Assembly (NCBI RefSeq): GCF_038502225.1
Contig: NC_091298.1
Span: forward strand, 39,420,120-39,484,119
From: Cherax quadricarinatus
Lineage: Eukaryota > Arthropoda > Malacostraca > Decapoda > Parastacidae
Reading direction: 5' to 3'
Length of the DNA stretch: 64,000 bases
Position 1 is the first letter of the stretch; every line of letters begins with the position of its first letter. Positions 1 through 10,711 of the stretch are shown here, piece after piece. A program made the position numbers and the translations under genes. The notes below the pieces were generated by a model. That model did no database searches. It saw only the letters and a list, made by a program, of their open reading frames with translations, and was not told the DNA's origin.

Positions 1-2719
1 CAATTGTGGCCTCTTGTTTCTGTGTCCCCTCCCTGGAACATCCTGTCTTTGTCCACCTTGTCTATTCCACGCAGTATTTTATATGTCGTTATCATGTCTC
101 CCCTGACCCTCCTGTCCTCCAGTGTGGTCAGGCCGATTTCCCTTAATCTTTCCTCATAGGACATTCCCCTTAGCTCTGGAACTAACCTTGTCGCAAACCT
201 TTGTACTTTCTCTAGTTTCTTGACGTGCTTTATCAAGTACGGGTTCCAAACAGGTGCTGCATACTCCAGTATGGGCCTGACATACACGGTGTACAGTGTC
301 TTGAATGATTCCTTACTAAGGTATCGGAATGCTGTTCTCAGGTTTGCCAGGCGCCCATATGCTGCAGCAGTTATCTGATTGATGTGTGCTTCCGGAGACA
401 TGCTCGGTGTTATACTCACCCCAAGATCTTTCTCCTTGAGTGAGGTTTGCAGTCTTTGGCCACCTAGCCTATACTCTGTCTGTGGTCTTCTGTGCCCCTC
501 CCCCATCTTCATGACTTTGCATTTGGCAGGATTAAATTCGAGAAGCCATTTGCTGGACCAGGTGTCCAGTCTGTCCAGGTCTCTTTGAAGTCCTGCCTGG
601 TCCTCATCAGATTTAATTCTCCTCATTAACTTCACATCATCTGCAAACAGGGACACTTCTGAGTCTAACCCTTCCGTCATGTCGTTCACATATACCAAAA
701 ATAGCACTGGTCCTAGGACCGACCCCTGTGGGACCCCGCTCGTCACAGGTGCCCACTGTGATACATCATTACGTACCATGACTCGTTGTTGCCTCCCTGT
801 CAGGTATTCTCTGATCCATTGCAGTGCCCTTCCTGTTATATTCGCCTGATGCTCTAGCTTCTGCACTAATCTCTTGTGAGGAACTGTGTCAAAGGCCTTC
901 TTGCAGTCCAAGAAGATGCAATCAACCCACCCCTCTCTCTCTTGTCTTACTTCTGTTATTTTATCATAAAACTCCAGAAGGTTTGTGACACAGGATTTGC
1001 CTTCCGTGAATCCGTGCTGGTTGGCATTTATACTCCTGTTCCGTTCCAGGTGCTCCACCACTCTCCTCCTGAAAATCTTCTCCATAATTTTGCATACTAT
1101 ACACGTCAGTGACACAGGTCTATAGTTTAGTGCCTCTTTTCTGTCTCCTTTTTTAAAAATGGGAACTACATTTGCCGTCTTCCATACCTCAGGTAGTTGC
1201 ACAGTTTCCAGGGATGTGTTGAAGATTGTGGTAAGTGGCACGCACAACATATCTGCTCCCTCTCTAAGGACCCACGGGGAGATGTTGTCTGGTCCCATTG
1301 CCTTTGAGGTATCGATGTCCCTTAGCAGTTTCTTCACCTCCTCCTCATCTGTATGTATGTCGTCCAACACTTGTTGGTGTATTCCTTGCTGGTGTCCCCA
1401 TCTGGTCTGTCCCCCCAGAGTCCTTCCTGTCTCTACTGTAAATACTTCTTTAAATCTCGTGTTGAGCTCCTCACATACCTCTTGATCGTTTCTTGTGAGT
1501 TCTCCTTCTTTCCTCAGCCTTATCACCTGGTCCTTGACTGTTGTCTTCCTCCTAATGTGGCTATACAGCAGTTTCGGGTCAGATTTGACTTTCGATGCTA
1601 TGTCGTTTTCATACTGTCGCTGGGCCTCCCTCCTTATCTGTGCATACTCGTTTCTGGCTCTTCTACTAATCTCCTTGTTTTCCTGGGTCCTTTGCCTCCT
1701 GTACCTTTTCCATTCTCTGTTGCACTTAGTTTTTGCCTCCCTACACCTTCGGGTAAACCAAGGACTCGTTTTGGTCTTCCTATTATTTCCGTTTCCCTTG
1801 GGAACAAAACTTTCCTCTGCCTCCTTGCACTTTGCTGCCACATATTCCATCATCTCGTTTACTGATTTTCCTACCATTTCTCTGTCCCACTGAACCTCCT
1901 GCAGGAAGTTTCTCATACCTGTGTAGTCCCCCCTTTTATAGTTTGGCCTTTCCCCTTCAGTTCCTGTTACCTTCTCCACTTGTAACTCTACTATATAGTC
2001 AAAACTCAGAACCACATGATCGCTAGCTCCAAGGGGCCTCTCATAAGTGATGTCCTCAATGTCTGAACTGCTCAGGGTGAACACAAGATCCAGTCTTGCT
2101 GGCTCATCCTCCCCTCTCTCTCTGGTTGTGTCCCTGACATGTTGATGCATGAGGTTTTCAAGTACCACATCCATCATCTTGGCTCTCCATGTTTCGGGAC
2201 CCCATGTGGCTCCAGGTTTTCCCAGTCGATCTCCCTGTGGTTGAAATCGCCCATTACCAGTAACTTTGCTCTGCTCGAGTGAGCTCTTCTTGCCACCTCA
2301 GCCAGTGTGTCCACCATCACCCTGTTGTTTACTTCGTACTCCTCTCTTGGCCTCCTGCAGTTCTGTGGTGGGTTATACATCACTCCAATGACTACTTTAT
2401 GTTCTCCGGACTGAATTGTACCTACAATGTAGTCTCTTTCTCCAATCATGTCCATGCCTTCCATTTCCTCAAATCCCCATCGGTGTTTTATGAGCAGTGC
2501 AACCCCTCCTCCCCCTCTACTCCTTCTATCTTTCCTCAGGATCTGATATCCTGTTGGGAAGATTGTGTCTGTTATTGTCTCAGCGAGTTTTGTTTCTGTG
2601 ACTGCTATGATGTCTGGGGATTTTTCACTGATTCTTTCATTCCACTCCTCATGTTTATTCATTATTCCATCCGCGTTTGTGTACCAAACCTTTAGTTTCT
2701 TTTCTATCATTGTGGTCAT
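1..2719 (-). pseudogene. LINE ORF2: EEP endonuclease and reverse transcriptase, frameshifted
   Basis: I place the start near 2,719 (MTTMIEKKLKVWYTNADG). The endonuclease follows, with VTETKL, the GGGGVALLIK block and the GDFNHREIDWENL block. The frame breaks near 2,190-2,205: one frame stops at 2,174 after EPHGVPKHGEP, while the family-like continuation PETWRAKMMDVV is in the neighbouring frame. From there I read the linker, the RT motifs [45 protein letters not shown] and FADDVKLMRR (about 620-650), and a C-terminal tail down to base 1. The protein nicks target DNA and copies the element RNA. The frameshift probably inactivates this copy. Confidence 0.8.
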
Positions 2720-2904
2720 GCAAGAATATTGGGGTTGGGGGAGCGAGAGCGTTGGTGGGGGCCTATATGGGGCTGTGGTGTAGGTGGGGTTTGTGTTGAT
2801 GGGCGTGGGGTCAGAATGCCCATAAGGGACAGCTGTTGGGGTGAGGTTTGTGATATGGGGATTGGTGGCAGAGGGAACAGTGAGTGGGTTGTAGTATAGG
2901 TTGC

Positions 2905-3945
2905 TCAGTTGCGTTGGGAATGTCGCGGGTGGAGTCTTTTGGTGGGAGATTTTGTGGGGTGTGTTTGCCCTTCCTCCTGTGTCTGGGTCCTGCTCATTTT
3001 CATTGCTTCCCGTTCCTCCTTGCGTCTCTGTACCCTCTCTTTCAGTGTAGTCCTTTCTTCTTGTGTTCTGTCGCGGTCGAGGTATACTCTCTGGTACCCC
3101 TCTTTGTCCCTCAGTCTTGCTTTCTCTTGCAGAATCCTGGTTCGAACTGATTCTTCCTTGAAAGTTACTCTGACAGGCCGTATCCTTCCACTCGCAAACC
3201 ACCCAATTCTCTGAAAATTTGTCACCTGGGTCATATTGCCCTCCCCTATTGTTTTCATAATGCCTTCAATCATTTTTTTCTCCTCCTGTTTTATTTCTTC
3301 AAAGTTGGCCCCCTTGGCTTCTTGGAGCCCGTACACAAAAACTGACCTCGCCCTTTCCTCCTCCCACTGAGTCTCCATCTGTGTCCTCTGAGGCATTTTA
3401 TTTCCTTCCATTGACATGTTCTTGCCTTCAGTCCCTGTCATATCTGAAACTTCTATTCTCAGTGAACTGTCTTTCCTGATCAGCTGTCCCTTGCTACTGC
3501 AGTTGGCTGTTAGAATCTCTGCATATAGCATACCTTCATTGTCCTCGGACCTGTCGTTTGATCTTAGTGTGCTCGTCATTTTTTCCCTGGCCCCACGTGG
3601 GTCTGATAGGGCCTTCGTGTACGGCATGTCTCCGTTGTTGCTTACCATCCCCTTGTCTGCGCCTGACTTTGAATTTCCTGATGTCACATCTGAATTGTCA
3701 TTTGTCTCTCTAATCTGTTTCACGCTTTGCAGTTTCTCTTCTAAGCACTGTATCCTAGCTTCTGCTGCTAAGACCTGTACTTCCCACTTCCTGCACTCTT
3801 CAGCTATCCGCTCCTCCATTTTCTTACCAAGCTCTACTATCTTCCTTCCCCACTCTTCCTCCCTTTTTTGGAGCTCTAACTCCCAGTCTTTCCTCCCTGG
3901 TTCGTCTACCAGATCTCTGGTTTTCCGTCCTCTAAGGCCACCCAT
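2905..3945 (-). CDS. LINE ORF1, coiled-coil plus RRM-like nucleic-acid-binding protein
   Basis: About 346 codons from the ATG at 3,945 (MGGLRGRK...). An upstream alternative start would only translate the (TG)n repeat as Thr/His, so I reject it. The first ~100 residues are Glu/Lys-rich and look like a coiled coil (EEEWGRKIVELGKKMEERI), the usual trimerisation region of LINE ORF1 proteins. In the second half, the run SVFVYGLQEAKG, then FQRIGWFASGRIRPVRVTFK, then REEL-like charged helices, resembles the RRM-like domain of L1/L2-type ORF1 proteins. The expected role is binding element RNA in a ribonucleoprotein particle. No stop or frameshift is evident. It overlaps the upstream part of the ORF2 frame, but conserved ORF2 sequence starts only near 2,719. 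Confidence 0.7.
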   Translation of the reverse strand: MGGLRGRKTRDLVDEPGRKDWELELQKREEEWGRKIVELGKKMEERIAEECRKWEVQVLAAEARIQCLEEKLQSVKQIRETNDNSDVTSGNSKSGADKGMVSNNGDMPYTKALSDPRGAREKMTSTLRSNDRSEDNEGMLYAEILTANCSSKGQLIRKDSSLRIEVSDMTGTEGKNMSMEGNKMPQRTQMETQWEEERARSVFVYGLQEAKGANFEEIKQEEKKMIEGIMKTIGEGNMTQVTNFQRIGWFASGRIRPVRVTFKEESVRTRILQEKARLRDKEGYQRVYLDRDRTQEERTTLKERVQRRKEEREAMKMSRTQTQEEGQTHPTKSPTKRLHPRHSQRN

Positions 3946-3948
3946 TTT

Positions 3949-4135
3949 TTTTTTGTGTGTGTGTGTGTGTGTGGGTGTGTGTGTGTGTGTGTGTGCACTC
4001 ACCTAGTTGAGATTGCAGGGGTCGAGTCCAAGCTCCTGTGTGTGTGTGTGTGTGTTTGTGTGTGTGTTTGTGTGTGCGTGTGTATGTATATGAGTGTGTG
4101 TGTGTGTGTGTGTATGAGTGTGTGTGTGCATATGA

Positions 4136-4166
<31 letters not shown>

Positions 4167-4209
4167 AGTGTGTGTGTGCGTGTGTGTGTATGAGTTTGTG
4201 TGTGTGTGT

Positions 4210-4265
<56 letters not shown>

Positions 4266-4307
4266 ATGTGTGTGTGTGTGTATGAATTTGTATGTGTGTG
4301 TGTGTCT
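3949..4307. repeat. (TG)n microsatellite with interruptions
   Basis: Long imperfect TG/CA tract, broken once (about 3,997-4,040) by CACTCACCTAGTTGAGATTG-type sequence. I recognise that type as recurrent in decapod repeats, probably the outermost 5' leader of the LINE. Apparent His/Thr or Cys/Val reading frames here are translation of the repeat. Confidence 0.9.
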
Positions 4308-4752
4308 CAACAATCAATATTTGCACCAATAACTCACTACAGTTGTGACCGGGTGTGGAAGTGTAAATTGCTCATTACACTATAATTTGTTCATGATTGT
4401 AGCCATGTATAAACGTAAGTAACCATTCTTACAGGATTCATTACCTTTGTAACTTGTGAGTTCATTACATTGTACCTAGTTCAGCCATCACAACTTTGGG
4501 AGCCCAGTCCCTGGACCCATTACGTACCTCTGTAATCTGTAAATACCTTTGTAACTTGTCATGATTGTGACTAGACCTACCTGGAGTTCATTACCTTTGT
4601 AAATTGTGAGTTCATTACCTTTGTAAATTGTGAATTCATTACCTCTGTAACTTGCTCAGCTATCAAAACTTTGGAGTCCAGTCCCTGGACCAATTATGTA
4701 CCTCTGTAATCTTTTGACTACCGCCCACAGGATGGGTATGGGGTGCATAATA
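4308..4752 (+). other. AT-rich repeat-derived sequence with a LINE/SINE-like 3' end
   Basis: No gene. The stretch holds several degenerate repeats of a short unit around TTCATTACCTTTGTAA. It ends in ACAGGATGGGTATGGGGTGC followed by ATAATAAAC, which looks like the polyadenylation end of a retroelement on the plus strand. I recognise similar ends in decapod sequence but cannot name the element. Confidence 0.45.
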
Positions 4753-5569
4753 AACATATTAAACTAACTTTCTGTAGCTTTACTAAGTCCTACTGTAGAT
4801 AATTTCTCTGGAAGTCTATCTACAATTACTGCATTAACACGTTTTTTCTCATTGCCCAACTTGACAGTTACATAAACAGTGTCATACAATTGAGCCCTTT
4901 TATCTGAGAGAAAACCAGATATTTTTAAAGTTGTGGGATCTCCCATCTGTACTTTCATACCATCAAGACATTTACGTTTCATGAAAGTACGCTGGGATCC
5001 TTGATCTAATAATGCAGTTACATTTTTTTTATTTATGTCTTTTATCATCAACTAGGTCGCAAAAAATGTCCCCCTTCGATACCTACCACTGTCATATCCA
5101 CAAGTTGCTCTGGACCTATTTATTATAAATGAAAAATACATCATCAGGAATGCTGGTAAATATATAAATTTGTGGACTGTATATTAAAATTAAAAAAGGA
5201 TTATATATATACACAATTACATAACAGAAAAAGAATATCTTAATATCACTCACCAATTTGACTTGAGATCAAGATGTATCATACTCAGAAAACCTCACTG
5301 TCTATACATGAAAATAACAACTGGCCTGAGCTATAACATAACAGACTTATCTGAGGTTCCGGAGCTGTCTTGTCCAGTCGTCTGATATCTCAAGTTATGC
5401 AGGGCTGCACATCCAACAATTTCGCCTCCTATTTGAGAGGTGTCAACCCAATTTTAACCTCTAGAGCACGAAAATTCCTTCCCATTACACTAACGTTGTA
5501 TCCAATTCAAAACCAACAATGGCGACTGTTCTTCTGCCCAGGTGCAGAAAATTCCCATTTTCTATGACA
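4753..5569 (-). mobile_element. Internally deleted BEL/Pao element: LTR/leader joined to protease
   Basis: On the minus strand the LTR/leader (5,569 to about 5,060) matches the sequence at 51,600-52,150. It continues directly into the aspartic-protease segment (5,040-4,764), which matches 55,476-55,770. The protease-like part reads VTALLDQGSQRTFM and LPEKLSTVGLSKATE, characteristic of the BEL/Pao retropepsin region (DUF1758 type). Everything between, mainly gag, is missing. The join lies near 5,042-5,056. It is a relic of the same family as the larger copy at 51.6-64 kb, in opposite orientation. Confidence 0.8.
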
Positions 5570-5669
5570 AATTTTTATTAAATACAATATAGGCCAACTA
5601 TTTACCTATAAATTACCGTATCTTCGGAAAATATATACAGTATTTTCCACAATTATATTATATTATTAT

Positions 5670-5862
5670 TAGTGATGCAGATTACATGGTGGGTTTAAAT
5701 ATGTGGCCTGCAGTTATAACTTTTCTCTTGACATATGCAAGACATCACCATCCCTGTAGAAGCAGTTATTAGATGTACTAGTCATTATATTTTGTTGTTG
5801 CAGAAGTACTATGAAGATTCTATGTTCAATAAAGCCTAGAGATAAGACCTGTTTCTATCACA
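5670..5862 (+). repeat. 5' LTR remnant of Gypsy-1
   Basis: About 193 bp matching the inner part and end of the 3' LTR (9,091-9,285), from AGTGATGCAGATTACAT to GTTTCTATCACA. The outer part of the LTR (8,959-9,090 in the 3' copy) is absent, so this LTR is truncated at its left side. Confidence 0.8.
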
Positions 5863-5924
5863 ATTTACTGAACATAGAATCCTGGGCTACCTGGTGGTGA
5901 TCCTGCGCTAGACTACATCACATC

Positions 5925-8922
5925 AATTTTGTGTCACCTAAAATATATGAGGCTATTTCTGAGTGTAATACCTATGAAGATGCTATCAAAACCCTCAAGT
6001 CTCAGTATATTAAACCTACAAATGAAATCTTCACACGCTATTGCCTTGCAACTCGCAGCCAGCAGATTGATGAATCCTTAGAGGAATACCTTCAAGCACT
6101 GAAAATTTTAGGTAAGGACTGTCACTTCCAAGCAGTGACAGCTGCTCGGTATTGTGAAGAGTCCATCAGGGATGCTTTTATCAGTGGCCTGCAATCACCA
6201 ATAATAAGGCAGCGTTTATTGGAGAATAAAACTCTTGACTTAGCCACTGCCTTTGACCAGGCAAGAGCTCTAGATTCAGCCCAGAAGAATTCTGAAGTAT
6301 ACAGTACCACCCAGCCTTCTCGAGTGGTAAGTGGCAGCTCAGAGAGTTTCATCAACCTGGACATAGTTAAACGCCACTCCTTGACTGTACATCACTCATC
6401 AGGCACCGTTTCCATGGCATCAACATCTCTCTCTATTCAGACCTTAGGGTTTTGTAAGGTAAATCTCAGAGTTAATGGAAAGGACTATCAAGATGTACAT
6501 TTAGCTATTCTGCCACAACTGTGCTCTGATGTTATCCTTGGTCAGAACTTTCAGAAGCTGCATGGTAATGTTACCTTAACATATGGAGGTGAACTGCCTC
6601 CTCTTGTTGTCTGTGGACTTAGCACTTTAAGGGTAGACCCACCAAAGCTGTTTGCAAATCTTACCGCAGATTGCCATCCTATATCAGCTAAGTCACGCCG
6701 CTATTCTTAAGAGGATCGGATGTTCATTGAGAAAGAAACTCAGAAGCTGCTGAAGGAGGGTATTATAGAACCGAGTAATTCCCCTTGGTGTGCATAGGTT
6801 GTTGTTGTTAAGGATGATTATAGGAAACGGAGACTGGTTATCGATTACTCTGAGACAATCAACAAATTTACACTTCTTGATGGGTACCCTCTACCTCGAA
6901 TTGATGATACAATGAACAAAATTGCTCAGTACTATGTGTTGAGCACAATTGATCTACAGAGTGCCTATCATCAAGTTCCTATAAGGAATGACGATAGACC
7001 ATACACAGCGTTTCAGGCTAGTGATGGCCTGTATCAGTTTACCAGAGTCCCTTTTGGAGTCACCAATGGGGTAGCCTGCTTCCAACGAATTATGGATTCA
7101 CTCATTCAGGAAGAGCAGCTCATGGGAACTTATGCGTATTTAGATAATGTTACCATTTGTGGCAAGACCCAGGAGGAACATGATGCAAACCTTTTTAAGT
7201 TTTTGGAAGCAGCCAAGAAGAAAAATATCAGTTACAATGAGGAAAAGTGCACTTTTTCAACTAGAAGGCTTAGCATCCTTGGTTATGTAGTGGAAGGAGG
7301 TTCAATATCCCCAGACTCTGAACGACTACTACCTCTACGGGAACTTCCAACGCCTCAAGACAAAAAGTCACTCCGAAGAACTCTTGGTCTCTTTGCTTAT
7401 TACTCACAATGGATCTACAATCATTCAAGTAAAGTCCGCCCATTGAGTGCTACCACATTTCCTCTGACAAAGGAAGCAGAAGCCGCTTTCCATACTCTCA
7501 AACAGGACATTGAAAACTCAGTAGTTCAAGCCATTAATGAGTCCCTACCATTCGAAGTGGAAACAGATGCATCTGACATTGCCATTGCTGCAGTCTTATC
7601 TCAGGCAGGACGACCAGTAACCTTCTTTTCAAGAACTTTTCAAGGATCAGAGAAGTGTTACGCTGCTGTAGAATAGGAAGCCCAGGCCATCATAGAAGCA
7701 GTTCGCCACTGGAGGCATTATTTAACTGGTAGACATTTCACCATAAGGACTGACCAACGGTCCGTGATGTATATGTTCGACAAGAAGCACAAAAGTAGGA
7801 TAAAGAATGACAAGATATTACGCTGGAGAATGGAAATATCGTGTTATGACTTTGATATTTTGTGCTGACCGGGCCAAGAGAATATCTCACCTGATGCATT
7901 CTCTAGGTCCCACTGAGGAGCAGCATGTCATGATTTGCAATCACTCTCAGCGCTCCACAAGGCTTTGTGTCCCCCAGGAGTTACGCACCTGTACCATTTT
8001 GTCAAATCAAAGAACATGCCCTACTCAGTGGAAGATGTGCAACAAGTGATCAGAGCATGCAGAGTATGTGCAGAGAAGACTCATCTCATAAAATCCACCC
8101 AGCCTTTCGAGAGACTGAATATAGATTTCAAAGGACCTCTACCAAGCATAAATCAAAATAGATATTTCCTTCAACTGTTATTAGTTGTCTTTCACAGTTG
8201 TTCTCTATTTTTGGTAAGCCAGCTTATATCCATTCAGACAGGGGATCCTCGTTCATGAGTAATGAACTTCAGGAGTTTTTGGCTAGCAAAGGTATTGCCT
8301 GCAGCAGAATAACAAGCTACAACCCTCAAGGCAATGGTCAAGTGGAGCGGTTCAATGGTACTATATGGAAGGCAGTTGCAATGACATTGAAGTCGCGCAA
8401 TCTGCCTGTTCAACACTGGCAAACTGTCCTACCTGATGCTCTTCACTCTATTAGATCATTGCTGTGCACAGCTACTAATGCAACCCCTCATGAAAGGCTC
8501 AACTATTCATGTCGTTCCTCTACGGGAGCCTCCGTGCCCACTTGGTTATGTCATCCTGGACCCATTCTCCTGAAGAGTCACCATAGGATGAACAAGGCAG
8601 ATCCTTTAGTGGAAGAGGTAGAGCGCCTGCAAGCTAATCCACATTATGCCCACATTTGCTACCAAAATGGTGAAGAGACTACAGTATCTACAAGACATTT
8701 ACCCCAGTTGAAATCCCCATTAGTGTGCAATCTCAAGATACACCAATAGATACAAAAGATGCTTCTTTTTCTCCTGGAAAGCTCCTTGAGACTACCCCTA
8801 TGGAAATAGAGGATTCTGCTCCAGCAGTTAGTCAAACCCCACTGGAAAATATTGAACCTGGTGAAGAGGCTCAAGGGCTACGAAGGTCGGGATGTATACG
8901 TCGCCAACCTAACAGTTTGTGA
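5925..8922 (+). pseudogene. Gypsy-1 gag-pol polyprotein, degenerate
   Basis: A gag core reads from about 5,930 (KIYEAISECNTYEDAIKTLK). It joins near 6,330 to a protease-like segment (SGSSESFINLDIVKR) without any zinc knuckle, so the nucleocapsid and the catalytic Asp of the expected Asp-Ser-Gly motif have been lost. RT starts near 6,725 (EKETQKLLKEGIIEP) and contains [15 protein letters not shown] and [11 protein letters not shown], that is YLDN instead of YLDD. RNase H contains [16 protein letters not shown]. Integrase has its zinc-binding end (ACRVCAEKTH), NIDFKGPLPS, YIHSDRGSSF and GNGQVERFNG, but about 25-30 residues are missing between the first two Asp blocks near 8,170. In-frame stops lie near 6,708, 6,796 and 7,674, with frameshifts near 7,860-7,880, 8,170 and 8,720. 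The C-terminal LRRSGCIRRQPNSL is typical of Gypsy integrase tails. It cannot make a functional polyprotein. Confidence 0.88.
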
Positions 8923-8958
8923 GATTACTGTCTGATATTTTAGAAGGGGAGATTTTAG

Positions 8959-9285
8959 TGATACTGCTCCTGTGGGGAGCAGCAGCAGGATAATACTGCA
9001 CCACCTCTCAGGGCCCTTAACAACAACAACAGCTTGGTGTCATGGGCGCCAACACATGGTGTGTGATTCTCTTCTCTTATATCCATATATTAGTGATGCA
9101 GATTACATTGTGAATTTAAATATGTGGCCTGTAGTTATAACTTTTTTCTTGACATATGCAAGACATCACCCTCCTTGTAGAAGCAGTTATTAGATGTACT
9201 AGTCATTATATTTTGTTGTTGCAGAAGTACTATGAAGATTCTATGTTCAATGAAGCCTAGAGATAAGGCCTGTGTTTCTATCACA
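8959..9285 (+). repeat. 3' LTR of Gypsy-1
   Basis: Begins TGATACTGCTCC directly after the purine tract and ends TTTCTATCACA, giving TG...CA termini and a length of about 327 bp. It contains TATATCCATATATTAG upstream of the part shared with the 5' LTR and an AAGTACTATGAAGATTC stretch near its end. The next base begins a different Gypsy element, so no target duplication can be read. Confidence 0.8.
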
Positions 9286-10711
9286 ACAATACCCAGTTCC
9301 AGTTCACCTTAGGGATGCATTTGACCGAGAGGTAGACAAATTATTAAAACTAAAGATCATTGAACCTTCAGTATCTGCATATTGCTCACCAGTAGTCATG
9401 GTTAAGGAGGAGGATAATTCATATATTATTATTATTATTATAATCAAGGGGGAAGCGCTAAACCCGGAAGATTATACAGCGCCTGGGGGGGGATGTGGAA
9501 GGCATTCAGGCTTAATTCGGGGAACTGGAGCACAGATCCAATTCCCTAAATCAAGAGCCCCTCACCAACATCAAGGAGCCTTCCTTGAGGGGTGTAGATA
9601 ATTCATATAGACTTGCTATTAACTTCAGAGACCTTAATGCTATAACTTGGTGGGATGCTGAGCCTATGCCCTTAATAGATAGCGATCTACACAAATTTTA
9701 TGACACTTCCTTCTTTACAGAGATTGATATTGCACAGGCATATCATCAAGTAATGTTAGATCCTTCTTCTAAGCAGTACACCGCTTTTCCTACCCACCAA
9801 GAACTGATGCGTATAGAACTATGGCCTTTGGTTTGGTAGCTGCCTGTGCTACCTACGTGAGACTGATGAGAAAGGTCTTGGGTAATATGCCAAATGTTTC
9901 AGTTTATTTTGATAACATTTACATAATGACATCCATGTGGAGCAAGCATATCCAAACATTAACATCAGTTTTACGTAGGTTATGCTCACATGGCCTCACT
10001 GCCAAGCCAAAGAAATGTTTCCTTGGCTACAACAAGATCAGATATCTTGGACTGATCATTTCTAATAACTCTTTGCAGCCTCTCCCCAGTAAGATCGAAG
10101 CTTTATTAGAGTTTAAATTCCCCAAAACCAAGAAGCTCATGCGTAGCTTTCTTGGTTCTGTAAAATTTTATGCACAGTTTATCCCGAACCTTACTGATTT
10201 TACAGGCATCTTATCCAACTTCCTTAAAAAGTCTGTGAAGGAACCTCTTGAACTTTCCGACATAGCTTGAGAAAAGTTTAATGAGATTAAGAATATCTTC
10301 TCAAAAGACCCTATACTTAAGATCTCAGATATTAATAAAACATTTTATTTAAGAACTGATGCCTCCAATACCAGCTTAGGTGCGGTGTTACTACAATACC
10401 ATGATGGTACTCCCTTCCCTGTATGCTTCCTAAGCAAGAAACTCCTTCCTGCTGAAACGAGATGCTCCACCATAGAAAAGGAATGTTTGGCCCTTGTATG
10501 GGGTATCTCCAAGCTTAAATTTTATTTACTGGGAAAAGATTTCATTTTAGAGATGGATCACAAACCTTTGATATACCTAGAAACTTTTAAGGGAACCAAC
10601 AGTCGCCTCTTGAGGTGGACATTGGCACTCCAAGCTTTTAAGTTTCATATTGTATATATCAATGGTTCATCCAATTATTTCTCTGACTGGTTAAGTCGTG
10701 ACAGTCAGTAG
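9286..10711 (+). pseudogene. Gypsy-2 pol fragment: RT and RNase H
   Basis: Second, unrelated Ty3/Gypsy pol, starting right at the Gypsy-1 3' LTR. The RT begins PVPVHLRDAFDREVDKLLKL and SAYCSPVVMVK. It is interrupted by a SINE at 9,426-9,596 and resumes RLAINFRDLNAI, TEIDIAQAYHQVML and, after a frameshift near 9,800-9,825, VSVYFDNIYIM (YFDN at the YxDD site) and GLTAKPKKCFLG. A stop (TGA) lies near 10,268. RNase H follows with LRTDASNTSLGAVLLQ, and the tether-like region ends SDWLSRDSQ. No integrase follows. Gag, protease and the 5' LTR are absent to the left. It is a dead fragment; whether Gypsy-1 inserted into it cannot be settled here. Confidence 0.85.
9426..9596 (-). mobile_element. SINE inserted in Gypsy-2 RT, 13-bp target duplication
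   Basis: 171 bp starting with (ATT)n, then AATCAAGGGGGAAGCGCTAA on the plus strand. Read on the minus strand it ends in the (AAT)n tail expected of a SINE. It is flanked by the direct repeat GATAATTCATATA at 9,413-9,425 and 9,597-9,609. Removing the insert and one duplicate restores the RT reading (VVMVKEEDNSY then RLAINFRDLN). I recognise the sequence as a recurrent decapod SINE; no tRNA-like promoter boxes were verified. Confidence 0.85.

Larger units (their letters stand above)
1..3945 (-). mobile_element. CR1/L2-type LINE, 3' end beyond the left edge
   Basis: Minus-strand non-LTR retrotransposon with two reading frames: ORF1 (2,905-3,945) and ORF2 (about 2,719 down to the window edge). 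ORF2 carries an apurinic-type endonuclease followed by reverse transcriptase, so the usual LINE order is kept. The 5' end abuts a (TG)n tract at 3,949. The 3' end is not visible. It differs in sequence from the SGNH-type CR1 copies further right. Clade assignment (CR1/L2 group) is inferred from the [10 protein letters not shown] and FADD blocks and from ORF1 type; a phylogeny would be needed to fix it. Confidence 0.85.
5670..9285 (+). mobile_element. Gypsy-1 LTR retrotransposon (Ty3/Gypsy), decayed
   Basis: LTR remnants flank a single gag-pol region in the order gag, protease, RT, RNase H, integrase, which is diagnostic of Ty3/Gypsy. A purine-rich tract (GAAGGGGAGA, 8,943-8,952) lies just before the 3' LTR. 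The copy has stops, frameshifts and two internal deletions. Confidence 0.9.

Noticed and set aside
3950..4390. Cys/Val-rich and His/Thr-rich reading frames on both strands
   Set aside because: Translation of the (TG)n microsatellite; no other coding signal.
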